From Cereibacter johrii (GTDB lineage: Bacteria > Pseudomonadota > Alphaproteobacteria > Rhodobacterales > Rhodobacteraceae): a stretch of DNA of 32,905 bases. Shown one piece after another: positions 23,934 to 32,256 of this stretch. Position 1 is the first letter of the stretch; each line of letters opens with the position of its first letter. A program made the position numbers and the translations under genes. The stretch lies in contig NZ_MABH01000052.1 in the NCBI RefSeq assembly GCF_001720585.1, forward strand, positions 1 through 32,905, read 5' to 3'. The notes under the pieces were generated by a model. That model was not told the origin of the DNA, did not search any database, and saw nothing but the letters and a program-made list of their open reading frames with translations.

Positions 23934-24817
23934 CGCTCCTCCGCCAGCCGCAGCGCGGCCTGATAGACGTCCCGCCGGGGCAACCCAAGCTGCCCGGCCA
24001 CCGCCGCCGCGGCCTCCTTCACCGACATGGTCCCGAGCGCCGCGACCAGCGCCGCCTCGAGATCCTCGGGCCCCGCCTGCACCGGCGGGGCGCGGTCGAC
24101 CACCACCACGATCTCGCCCTTGACGGAACGGTCGCCGAAGTCCTTGGCGAGGAGATCCAGCGGGCCCCGCGACACTTCCTCGAATCGCTTGGTCAGTTCC
24201 CGGCAGACGGCGGCCTGCCGGTCTCCCAGCACTACCGCCATATCCTCTAACGTCTTGTGAATGCGCTTGGGAGATTCGTAGAGAACCAGCGTCGCGGGCA
24301 CGGGCGCGAGCTCGGCCAGGAACTTGCGGCGCGCCGAAGCGGTGGCGGGGGGAAAGCCTGCGAAGAGGAAGCGGTCCGTGGGCAGCCCCGAGACGGTCAG
24401 CGCGGCGAGCACGGCCGAGGGACCGGGCGCGGCCAGCACCGGATGGCCGGCCGCGATCGCCGCGCGGCCGAGCTGGAAGCCCGGATCGGCCACGAGCGGC
24501 GTGCCTGCCTCGGAGGCATAGGCCACGCTCCGCCCCTCGGCGAGCGCCCGGAGAAGGCGCGGGCGCGCCGCCTCGCCATTGTGGTCGTGATAGGCCACGA
24601 GCGGCCGCCCGCCGAGCGGAATGCCGTGGATCTCCATCAGATGGCGCAGCGTCCGCGTGTCCTCGGCCGCCAGCACATCGGCCGCCCGCAGGATGTCGAG
24701 CGCCCTGAGCGTGATGTCGCGCGCGGCTCCGATCGGCGTTGCGATGAAATGCAGCCCGGGCGCGAGCGGCCGGGCCCCGCCGGGGCCGCTCTCCGGCTCG
24801 GCTTCGCCGATGGTCAT
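23930..24817 (-). CDS. rsmI: 16S rRNA C1402 ribose 2'-O-methyltransferase
   Basis: A 295-residue SAM-dependent tetrapyrrole-methylase-fold enzyme that methylates the ribose of C1402 in the ribosomal decoding centre. LHFIATPIGAARDITLRAL, AAEDTRTLRHLM, SEAGTPLVADPGFQL and APGPSAVLAALTVSGLPTDR are all RsmI blocks. AAGGAG about 8 bases upstream supports the ATG at 24817. It heads the rsmI-yraN-gshB set and is divergent from the activator lipoprotein gene. Confidence 0.96.
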   Translation of the reverse strand: MTIGEAEPESGPGGARPLAPGLHFIATPIGAARDITLRALDILRAADVLAAEDTRTLRHLMEIHGIPLGGRPLVAYHDHNGEAARPRLLRALAEGRSVAYASEAGTPLVADPGFQLGRAAIAAGHPVLAAPGPSAVLAALTVSGLPTDRFLFAGFPPATASARRKFLAELAPVPATLVLYESPKRIHKTLEDMAVVLGDRQAAVCRELTKRFEEVSRGPLDLLAKDFGDRSVKGEIVVVVDRAPPVQAGPEDLEAALVAALGTMSVKEAAAAVAGQLGLPRRDVYQAALRLAEER

Positions 24818-24836
24818 GGGGGCGCTCCTTCCAAAG

Positions 24837-24873
24837 TTGCCATCCCGGATGCGACCGCATAGGCTCGGTCGCA
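24837..24873 (+). promoter_or_regulatory. Promoter and palindromic operator of the lipoprotein gene
   Basis: TTGCCA (24837-24842) and TAGGCT (24860-24865) are 17 bases apart and form a fair housekeeping-type promoter, with a start point near 24872. The -10 sits inside a perfect 8-bp inverted repeat, TGCGACCG (24850-24857) with CGGTCGCA (24866-24873), so a protein bound here would block it. The binding protein is unknown. The rsmI start is only 20 bp away on the other strand. Confidence 0.4.
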
Positions 24874-24899
24874 ACATTGCAACGGGATGAGGAGCCAGC

Positions 24900-26075
24900 A
24901 TGTTGTCCGTTCTCAGCCGCGCCCGCAAGTCGCTGGGCCGCGCCGCCCTGGCGCTCGCCGCGCTGGGCGTCGCCGCCTGCGAACCCGTCGCCATGACCGG
25001 CGGGGGCCCGGCCGTGGACAGCTCGAAACCGGTGCCGGTGGCGCTCCTCGTGCCCGCGGGCTCGGGGCAGGCCAGCGACGAGCTTCTGGCCCGCAGCCTG
25101 CAGAACGCGGCCCGCCTCGCCGCCGCCGATCTGGGCAACGTCCAGATCGACCTGCGGGTCTACAACACCGCGGGCCAGCCCTCGCAGGCCGCGAGCGTCG
25201 CGTCGCAGGCGGTGGCCGACGGGGCGAAGATCATCCTCGGACCCGTCTTCGCGCAGGAAGCCAATGCCGTGGGCGCCGCCGTGGCGCCGAGCGGCGTCAA
25301 TGTGCTCAGCTTCTCGAACAATCCCGACATCGCGGGCGGCAACGTCTTCGTCCTCGGCCCGACCTTCCAGAACACCGCCAACCGGCTCGCGAGCTATGCC
25401 GTCCGTCAGGGCAGCGGCCGCATCATGGCCGTGAGCGACCGCACCCCGGCGGGCCAGTCGGGGCGCGCCGCCATCGAGCGCGGCGTGGCCCAGGCCGGCG
25501 GCACGCTCGTGGCCTCGATGGATTACGAATTCTCGCAGAACGGCATCGTCTCGGCCGCGCCGGGCATCGTCGAGCGCGCGCAGGGCACCAATGCGCAGGC
25601 GCTGTTCCTGACCGCCGACACGGCGGGCGCGCTGCCGCTCGTGACCCAGGTGCTGCGCGAGAACGGGCTGCCGCAGGAGACCGCCCGCTTCATCGGCCTC
25701 ACGCGCTGGGACATTCCCTCGGCCACCCTCTCGCTGCCGGGCGTCCAGGGCGGCTGGTTCGCCCTGCCCGACCCGGGCGTCTACGGCCAGTACGAGCAGC
25801 GCTACCGCGCAGCCTACGGCGAGGCGCCGCATCCGATCTCGGGGCTCGCCTACGACGGCGTGGCCGCCGTGGGGGCGCTTCTCAAGCGCGGCGCCTCGGA
25901 CGGGCTCAGCGGTCGCGCGCTCACCCAAGGCTCTGGATTCGTCGGCGTGAACGGCATATTCCGGCTGCGCAGCGACGGCACCAACGAACGCGGATTGGCC
26001 GTCGCCCAGATCCGCAACAATCAGGTGGTAGTGATTGACCCCGCGCCGCGAAGCTTCGGTGGCGCCGGCTTCTGA
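24900..26075 (+). CDS. Penicillin-binding-protein activator (LpoA/YraM-like lipoprotein)
   Basis: A 391-residue lipoprotein: the signal peptide ends in LGVAAC, with the lipidated cysteine at residue 27. The rest is a periplasmic-binding-protein fold (VALLVPAGSGQASDELLARS, ILGPVFAQEANAVG, RIMAVSDRTPAG). By analogy with E. coli LpoA it probably stimulates peptidoglycan synthases, but it lacks the N-terminal TPR region of LpoA, and an amino-acid-binding role is not excluded. GAGGAG precedes the ATG. Its last 41 bases overlap glnD in another frame. Confidence 0.85.
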   Translation: MLSVLSRARKSLGRAALALAALGVAACEPVAMTGGGPAVDSSKPVPVALLVPAGSGQASDELLARSLQNAARLAAADLGNVQIDLRVYNTAGQPSQAASVASQAVADGAKIILGPVFAQEANAVGAAVAPSGVNVLSFSNNPDIAGGNVFVLGPTFQNTANRLASYAVRQGSGRIMAVSDRTPAGQSGRAAIERGVAQAGGTLVASMDYEFSQNGIVSAAPGIVERAQGTNAQALFLTADTAGALPLVTQVLRENGLPQETARFIGLTRWDIPSATLSLPGVQGGWFALPDPGVYGQYEQRYRAAYGEAPHPISGLAYDGVAAVGALLKRGASDGLSGRALTQGSGFVGVNGIFRLRSDGTNERGLAVAQIRNNQVVVIDPAPRSFGGAGF

Positions 26076-28851
26076 GGCCGGCCCCGCGCAGGATCCGCTC
26101 TTCTCGGGGCTGATCCTGCCCCGCTCCCGCATCCTCGACCCCGAGGCGCTGACGCGCAGCATCCTGGCCGAGATCGACGCGGCCGGTCCGCTCGATCCCA
26201 AGGCCGCCCGCGCCATCGCCGTGCGCCAGATGACGGAGGCGAAGGCCGCGGGCAATCGCGCCCTGTCGGAGACGTTCGAAGCCCGACCGCGCGAGGCGCG
26301 CGGCCTGATCCGCGCGCAGGCCGCGCTGACGGACGGGCTCGTGACCACCGCGCTGCGCGTGGCCTGCGAGCGGCTGCACCCGCTGGCCAATCCGACCGAG
26401 GCCGAGCGCATCGCCGTCCTCGCGGTGGGCGGCTACGGCCGGGCCGAGATGGCGCCCCATTCCGACGTGGACCTGCTCTTCCTCACGCCGTGGAAGATCA
26501 CGCCCTGGGCCGAGATGGTCATCGAGAGCATGCTCTACATGCTCTGGGACCTGCGGCTGAAGGTCGGCCATTCGAGCCGCACGGTGAAGGACTGCCTGCG
26601 CCTCGGGCGCGAGGACATCACGATCCGCACGGCGCTCCTCGAACATCGCTTCCTCGCGGGGCACGCGCCGCTCGCGGCCGAGCTCGACGAGACGCTCTGG
26701 AACGACCTCTTCCGCGGCACGGGCCCGGAATTCATCGACGCCAAGCTCGAGGAGCGCGGCCAGCGCCACAAGCGGCAGGGCGGCCAGCGCTATGTGCTCG
26801 AACCCAACGTCAAGGAGGGCAAGGGCGGGCTGCGCGACCTCCAGACGCTCTACTGGATCGGGAAGTATCTCAACCGCGTCCCCTCGCCCTCGGGCCTCGT
26901 GGCGGCGGGCCTGCTCACGCGGGACGAGTTCGAGACCTTCGAGCGCGCCGAATCCTTTCTCTGGGCGGTACGCTGCCACCTGCATTACGCCACCGGCCGC
27001 GCGACCGACCAGCTGACCTTCGACCTGCAGGTCGAGGTGGCCGCCCGCATGGGCTATGCCGACACCCGCGGCCGCCGCGGGGTCGAGGTCTTCATGCAGG
27101 ATTATTTCCGCCAGGCCACCCGCGTCGGAGAGCTGACCCGCGTCTTCCTCGCGCAGCTCGAGGCGCGCCACGAGAAGCGCGAGCCCAAAATCATGGGCCT
27201 CTTCCGGCGCAAGAAGCGGCTGAAGCCGGACTACAGTCTCGTGAACGGCCGGATCGACGTGCTCGATCCCAAGGCCTTCCTCGCCGACAAGCTGAACCTC
27301 CTGCGCATCTTCGAGGAGGCGCTGCGCACGGGCCTCTTGATCCATCCGGGCGCCATGCGGCTGATCGCGGCCAACCTGCATCTGATCGACGAGGAGATGC
27401 AGCACGACCGCGAGGCGAACCGGATCTTCCTCGACACGCTGCTGCGCCACGGCAATCCCGAACGGGCGCTGCGCCGGATGAACGAGCTGGGCGTGCTCGG
27501 CGCCTTCATCCCCGAGTTCGAGCGCATCGTGGCCATGATGCAGTTCAACGTCTACCACCACTACACGGTGGACGAACATACGATCCAGTGCATCTCGACG
27601 CTGGCCCAGATCGAGCGGCACGAGCTGGATGAAGAGCTGCCCATCGCCAACCGCATCCTGACCGACGGGATCAGCCGCCGCGTGATCTATGTGGCGCTGC
27701 TCCTGCATGACATCGGCAAGGGCCGGCCCGAGGATCATTCGATCCTCGGCGCCCAGATCGCCCGCCGCGTCGCGCCCCGCTTCGGCCTGACCACCGAGGA
27801 ATGCGAGACGGTGGAATGGCTTGTCCGCTACCACCTGCTCATGTCCGACATGGCGCAGAAGCGCGACATCGGCGACCCGCGGACGGTGCGCGACTTCGCC
27901 AAGGCGGTGCGGTCGAAGAAGCGGCTCGACCTGCTGACCGTGCTGACCGTCTGCGACATCCGCGGCGTGGGCCCCGGCACCTGGAACAACTGGAAGGCGC
28001 AGCTTCTGCGCAAGCTCTACCGCGACACGGTGACGGCGCTCGATGCGGGCCTCGAGAGCCTGAACCGCGAGAACCGCGCGGACGAGGCCAAGCGCGCGCT
28101 GCGCGAACTGCTCGAGGAGTGGGATCCGAAGGATCTGCGGGCAGAGCTCGCGCGCCACTATCCCCCCTACTGGCAGGCGCTCTCGAACGCGACGCATGCG
28201 GTCTTCGCCCGGATGCTGCGGGGCCTCGGCGAGACCGAGATCCGCATCGACCTCGACCCCGATCCCGACCGCGACGCCACCCGGGCCTGCTTCGCGCTGG
28301 CCGATCATCCGGGCATCTTCTCGCGGCTGGCGGGGGCGCTGGCGCTGGTCGGCGCCAATGTCGTCGATGCGCGGACCTACACCACCAAGGACGGCTATGC
28401 GACCGCCGTCTTCTGGATCCAGGATTCCGAGGGCTCGCCCTACGAGATCAGCCGCCTGCCCCGCCTGACCAGCATGATCGACAAGACGCTGAAGGGCGAG
28501 GTCGTGGCCCGCGAGGCACTGAAGGACCGCGACAAGCTGAAGAAGCGCGAGGCGCAGTTCCGCTTCCCGACCCATATCGCCTTCGACAACGAGGGGTCCG
28601 ACATCTACACGATCATCGAGGTCGACACGCGCGACCGCCCGGGCCTGCTCTACGACCTGACGCGGACGCTGGCCGCCAACAACATCTACATCGCCTCTGC
28701 CGTGATCGCGACCTACGGGGCGCAGGTCGTGGACAGCTTCTATGTGAAGGACATGTTCGGCTTGAAGCTGCACCAGAAGAACCGGCAGGAGACGCTGGAG
28801 AAGAAGCTCCGTCAGGCGATCGTCGAGGGCGCGGAGCGGGCAAAGCAGTGA
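26035..28851 (+). CDS. glnD: PII uridylyltransferase/uridylyl-removing enzyme
   Basis: A 938-residue nitrogen sensor that uridylylates PII proteins when glutamine is low and removes UMP when it is high. The nucleotidyltransferase motif GGYGRAEMAPHSDVDL is at 132-147 (D144, D146), and the HD hydrolase domain has H558-D559 in LLHDIGKG. Two C-terminal ACT domains (about 745-815 and 855-930) bind glutamine. The start is a TTG at 26035 with AGGTGG 6 bases upstream, inside the 3' end of the lipoprotein gene. A GTG at 26059 is the alternative. It overlaps murJ by 4 bp (GTGA). Confidence 0.95.
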   Translation: MTPRREASVAPASEAGPAQDPLFSGLILPRSRILDPEALTRSILAEIDAAGPLDPKAARAIAVRQMTEAKAAGNRALSETFEARPREARGLIRAQAALTDGLVTTALRVACERLHPLANPTEAERIAVLAVGGYGRAEMAPHSDVDLLFLTPWKITPWAEMVIESMLYMLWDLRLKVGHSSRTVKDCLRLGREDITIRTALLEHRFLAGHAPLAAELDETLWNDLFRGTGPEFIDAKLEERGQRHKRQGGQRYVLEPNVKEGKGGLRDLQTLYWIGKYLNRVPSPSGLVAAGLLTRDEFETFERAESFLWAVRCHLHYATGRATDQLTFDLQVEVAARMGYADTRGRRGVEVFMQDYFRQATRVGELTRVFLAQLEARHEKREPKIMGLFRRKKRLKPDYSLVNGRIDVLDPKAFLADKLNLLRIFEEALRTGLLIHPGAMRLIAANLHLIDEEMQHDREANRIFLDTLLRHGNPERALRRMNELGVLGAFIPEFERIVAMMQFNVYHHYTVDEHTIQCISTLAQIERHELDEELPIANRILTDGISRRVIYVALLLHDIGKGRPEDHSILGAQIARRVAPRFGLTTEECETVEWLVRYHLLMSDMAQKRDIGDPRTVRDFAKAVRSKKRLDLLTVLTVCDIRGVGPGTWNNWKAQLLRKLYRDTVTALDAGLESLNRENRADEAKRALRELLEEWDPKDLRAELARHYPPYWQALSNATHAVFARMLRGLGETEIRIDLDPDPDRDATRACFALADHPGIFSRLAGALALVGANVVDARTYTTKDGYATAVFWIQDSEGSPYEISRLPRLTSMIDKTLKGEVVAREALKDRDKLKKREAQFRFPTHIAFDNEGSDIYTIIEVDTRDRPGLLYDLTRTLAANNIYIASAVIATYGAQVVDSFYVKDMFGLKLHQKNRQETLEKKLRQAIVEGAERAKQ

Positions 28852-30389
28852 AGCCGATCTCTCTCGCCCGCGGGTTCCTGACGGTCGGCGGCTGGACGCT
28901 GCTCAGCCGCGGCGCAGGCTTTGCCCGCGACGTGATGATGGCGGCCTATCTGGGCGCGGGCCCGGTGGCCGAGGCCTTCCTCGTCGCCTTCTCGCTGCCC
29001 AACATGTTCCGCCGCTTCTTCGCCGAGGGCGCCTTCAACATGGCCTTCGTGCCGATGTTCGCGAAGAAGGTGGAAGGCCAAGAGGATGCGAAGGCCTTTG
29101 CCCGCGACGCCTTCTCGGGGCTGGCCGGGATCCTCGTTGTCTTCACGCTTCTGGGCACGCTGCTCATGCCCTGGCTCGTCCTTGCCATGGCCTCGGGCTT
29201 TGCGGGCGATGCGCGCTTCGACCTCGCGGTCGAGTTCGGGCGCATCGCCTTTTCCTACATCTTCTTCATCTCGCTGGTGGCGCTCCTGTCGGGGGTGCTC
29301 AATGCCTTCGGCCGCTTCACCGAGGCGAGCTTCGTGCCGGTGCTGATGAACCTCATGTTCATCGCCGCCATGCTGGTCGCCGACCGGCAGGGCTGGGACA
29401 TGGGCCTCACGCTCGCCTGGACGGTGCCGGTGACGGGGGTGGCGCAGTTCCTCTTCACCTGGTTCGCGGCGCGGCGGCTGGGCTTCACCCTCTGGCCGCA
29501 TCTGCCGCGCCTGACGCCGGATCTGAAGCGCCTCGCCGTGATCGCCGCCCCGGCCGTGCTGGCGGGCGGCGTGGTGCAGGTGAACCTCCTCGTCGGCCGT
29601 CAGGTCGCGAGCTTCACCGAAGGCGCGGTGGCCTGGCTCTCCTATGCCGACCGGCTCTATCAGCTGCCGCTGGGCGTCGTGGGCATCGCCATCGGCACGG
29701 TGCTGCTGCCCGACCTCTCGCGCCGGCTGCGGGCGGGGGACGAGGCCGGAAGCCGCGCCTCGTTCAACCGCGGCACCGAATTCGCGCTGATGCTGACGCT
29801 GCCCGCCGCCGTGGCGCTGGTGGTGATCGCCCTGCCGCTGACGCAGGTGCTGTTCCAGCGCGGCGCCTTCGGAGAGGAGGACGCCTGGAACACCGCCCTG
29901 GCGCTCGGCGCCTACGGGCTGGGGCTGCCGGCCTTCGTGCTCCACAAGGTGCTGCAGCCTCTCTATTACGCGCGCGAGGACACGCGGCGGCCGTTTCACT
30001 ATGCGGTCGTCTCGATGGTCGTGAACCTCGCCTTCGCGATCGGGCTGATGCCGGTCATGGGCTTTCTGGCGGCCGCCCTCGCCACCACCGTCTCGGGCTG
30101 GGTCATGGTCTGGCAGCTCTGGGCGGGCTCGCGCGGGATGGGCGCCGCAAGCCGCCTCGACGAGCGGCTGCGCGCACGGCTGCCGCGGATCGTGGCGGCC
30201 GCGCTGTTCATGGGGCTGGTGCTCCATTGCGCGACCGGGCTGCTCGGGCCGCTCCTCGCCGAGCCGGGCTGGCGCTATCCCGGTCTGGCAGCCCTCGTGG
30301 CCGCGGGGATTGCGAGCTATTTTGGCGCGGGCGCGGCGATCGGCGCCTTCCGCCTCTCGGATCTTAGGTCGCTCCGCCGCCGCGCCTGA
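28848..30389 (+). CDS. murJ: Lipid II flippase MurJ
   Basis: A 513-residue MATE-like membrane protein with about 14 transmembrane segments that moves lipid II across the inner membrane. RDVMMAAYLGAGPVAEAFLV and the MFRRFFAEGAFNMAFVPMF segment are characteristic, and FQRGAF and YYAREDTRRPF (the conserved YA-x-x-D-T-R-x-P motif) follow. The GTG start overlaps the glnD stop. The glnD-murJ order is common in alphaproteobacteria. With the lipoprotein gene upstream, it links cell-wall functions around glnD. Confidence 0.96.
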   Translation: MKPISLARGFLTVGGWTLLSRGAGFARDVMMAAYLGAGPVAEAFLVAFSLPNMFRRFFAEGAFNMAFVPMFAKKVEGQEDAKAFARDAFSGLAGILVVFTLLGTLLMPWLVLAMASGFAGDARFDLAVEFGRIAFSYIFFISLVALLSGVLNAFGRFTEASFVPVLMNLMFIAAMLVADRQGWDMGLTLAWTVPVTGVAQFLFTWFAARRLGFTLWPHLPRLTPDLKRLAVIAAPAVLAGGVVQVNLLVGRQVASFTEGAVAWLSYADRLYQLPLGVVGIAIGTVLLPDLSRRLRAGDEAGSRASFNRGTEFALMLTLPAAVALVVIALPLTQVLFQRGAFGEEDAWNTALALGAYGLGLPAFVLHKVLQPLYYAREDTRRPFHYAVVSMVVNLAFAIGLMPVMGFLAAALATTVSGWVMVWQLWAGSRGMGAASRLDERLRARLPRIVAAALFMGLVLHCATGLLGPLLAEPGWRYPGLAALVAAGIASYFGAGAAIGAFRLSDLRSLRRRA

Positions 30390-30390
30390 G

Positions 30391-30419
30391 GGCGCGCGGC
30401 CCCGCGCCTCGGCCGAGGC
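30391..30419. terminator. Hairpins between murJ and the rhomboid-like gene
   Basis: The 45-bp gap between these convergent genes is filled by two overlapping inverted repeats: GGCGCG (30391-30396) with CGCGCC (30403-30408), and the 14-bp palindrome GCCTCGGCCGAGGC (30406-30419). They are likely to act as a two-way terminator, though no T-tract is visible. Confidence 0.5.
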
Positions 30420-30434
30420 TGTCCGGCAGGGCTC

Positions 30435-31121
30435 TCAGCGGCGGCGCAGCTTCTCCCTCACCCGCGCCCAGCCGCCGGGGCTCACGGCGAAGGACAGAAG
30501 GAATCCCGTCGCGAAGCCCGCGAGATCGGCCACCCAGTCGTAGCCGCCGCCGAAGAGGAGGCCGAACAGCAGCTGGATGCCGAGCAGCATCCCGATCAGC
30601 GAGAAGGCGCGGAACTGGTTGCCCCCCGTCGCGGCAAGCCGCGTCCAGATCAGGAAGGTGAAGGCGCCCACCAGCCCGTAATCGGCCGGATAGGCGCCGA
30701 TCAGCGGAGCCCGCACGCCTGGGATCGCCGCATAGGCCAGCGCCCCCACCACGGCCGCGCCGAGAAAGACCACCGCCACCGCCCAGGGCCGGAACACCTC
30801 GCCCACCATCTTGCCGAGCGCGAGCAGGATCACCACCGCCATCAGCGCATGGAGGAAGGTGGCATGGACCAGCGGATAGGACACGAGCCGGATCATCCCC
30901 TGCCAGGGGTAGGTGTGGGTCTCGAGCATCGCCCGCATGAGGTCGGGCGAGAAGGCGAACCGCTGCCAGGCGTCGAGCCGCCAGCCCTCGCCCGCGCCGC
31001 CGCCCACGATCCCGCTCGCGCCCAGCGCCACCACGGCTTCCATGGCGACGATCGGCAGGGCCAGCAACCAGACCACCGCCGGCATCGGATTGACCGGCGA
31101 GGCATTGTAATTGTCACGCAT
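30435..31121 (-). CDS. Rhomboid-fold membrane protein lacking catalytic residues
   Basis: A 228-residue protein with about six transmembrane segments and the rhomboid layout. The usual HxxxxHxxxN reads H86-ATFL-H91-ALM-A95, so the Asn is lost. The usual GASGAVFGLLGAF reads GAYPADYGLVGAF, putting Y144 at the catalytic Ser. The usual AHLGGF reads ADLAGF, putting D199 at the catalytic His. It is therefore probably a pseudoprotease that binds membrane proteins without cutting them. The ATG at 31121 follows GGGGTG. It is divergent from trpS. Confidence 0.85.
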   Translation of the reverse strand: MRDNYNASPVNPMPAVVWLLALPIVAMEAVVALGASGIVGGGAGEGWRLDAWQRFAFSPDLMRAMLETHTYPWQGMIRLVSYPLVHATFLHALMAVVILLALGKMVGEVFRPWAVAVVFLGAAVVGALAYAAIPGVRAPLIGAYPADYGLVGAFTFLIWTRLAATGGNQFRAFSLIGMLLGIQLLFGLLFGGGYDWVADLAGFATGFLLSFAVSPGGWARVREKLRRR

Positions 31122-31140
31122 GGGGCACCCCGTCTGGCGC

Positions 31141-31161
31141 GGGCCGTCACATTGACGGCCC
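31141..31161. promoter_or_regulatory. Perfect 9-bp hairpin between rhomboid-like gene and trpS
   Basis: GGGCCGTCA (31141-31149) and TGACGGCCC (31153-31161) are perfect complements around a 3-nt loop, 51 bp before the trpS start. Since the flanking genes are divergent it cannot be a simple end-of-gene terminator. It could be an operator or a leader hairpin of trpS. Confidence 0.45.
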
Positions 31162-31212
31162 CTGTCCCGGGGGATAAGGCCAATGACCCCCTTTTCCCAG
31201 ACGGAGCCAACC

Positions 31213-32256
31213 ATGACCGAGCCGGTCCAAACGCCTCAGGTCTTCCCCACCCGGGTCTTCTCCGGCATCCAGCCCTCGGGCGGGCTGACGCTGGGCAACT
31301 ATCTCGGCGCGCTGAAGCGCTTTGCCGAGATGCAGAAGGACGGGGTCGAGACCATCTATTGTGTCGTCGACATGCATGCCATCACCGTCTGGCAGGATCC
31401 CGCGAAGCTGCGCCAGCAGACCCGCGAGATCGCGGCCGCCTTCCTCGCCGCGGGCGTCGATCCGGCGCGCTCGATCCTCTTCAACCAGAGCCAGGTCACG
31501 GCCCATGCCGAGCTGGCCTGGATCTTCAACTGCGTGGCCCGCATGGGCTGGATGAACCGCATGACGCAGTGGAAGGACAAGGCGGGCAAGAATGCCGAGG
31601 CGGCCTCGCTCGGCCTCTTCGCCTACCCCGCGCTGATGGCGGCGGACATCCTTGCCTATCGCGCGACCCATGTGCCGGTGGGCGAGGACCAGAAGCAGCA
31701 TGTGGAGCTGACCCGCGACATCGCGATCAAGTTCAACAACGACTTCGGGGTGAATTTCTTCCCGGTGACCGAACCCGTGATCGAGGGCGTGGCGACCCGC
31801 GTCATGAGCCTCCGGGACGGCACGAAGAAGATGTCGAAGTCCGATCCGTCCGACCAGAGCCGGATCAACATGACCGACGATGCCGACACGATCACCCAGA
31901 AGATCCGCAAGGCCAAGACCGACCCCGAGCCGCTGCCCGACAGCATCGAGGGGCTGAAGGAGCGGCCCGAGGCGCGCAACCTCGTGAACATCTACGCCGC
32001 CCTCTCGCGCTCCACGCCCGAGGCGGTGGTGGCCGAGTTCGCGGGCGCGCAGTTCGGCGCCTTCAAGCCGAAGCTCGCCGAACTTGCGGTGTCGGTCATG
32101 GCGCCGATCAGCGACGAGATGAACCGGCTGATGGCCGATCCCGCCGAGATCGACCGCATCCTCGGCGATGGCGCGGACCGGGCCGAGGCTCTGGCCCGGC
32201 CGGTGCTCGACGAGGTCCATGACATCGTCGGCATGATCCGCTCGCGGCGCAGATGA
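31213..32256 (+). CDS. trpS: Tryptophanyl-tRNA synthetase
   Basis: A 347-residue class I aminoacyl-tRNA synthetase charging tRNA-Trp. The HIGH-type motif is TLGN (26-29) in [17 protein letters not shown], and KMSKS is at 206-210. [16 protein letters not shown] is another family block. The ATG at 31213 is chosen, with GGAG 6 bases upstream; an ATG at 31183 would add ten residues that do not match the family. Its stop overlaps the start of the next gene (ATGA). Confidence 0.97.
   Translation: MTEPVQTPQVFPTRVFSGIQPSGGLTLGNYLGALKRFAEMQKDGVETIYCVVDMHAITVWQDPAKLRQQTREIAAAFLAAGVDPARSILFNQSQVTAHAELAWIFNCVARMGWMNRMTQWKDKAGKNAEAASLGLFAYPALMAADILAYRATHVPVGEDQKQHVELTRDIAIKFNNDFGVNFFPVTEPVIEGVATRVMSLRDGTKKMSKSDPSDQSRINMTDDADTITQKIRKAKTDPEPLPDSIEGLKERPEARNLVNIYAALSRSTPEAVVAEFAGAQFGAFKPKLAELAVSVMAPISDEMNRLMADPAEIDRILGDGADRAEALARPVLDEVHDIVGMIRSRRR

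Noticed and set aside
25921-28773. A 950-codon antisense frame over glnD
   Set aside because: It is a mirror of the strongly biased GlnD codons and has no protein family features.
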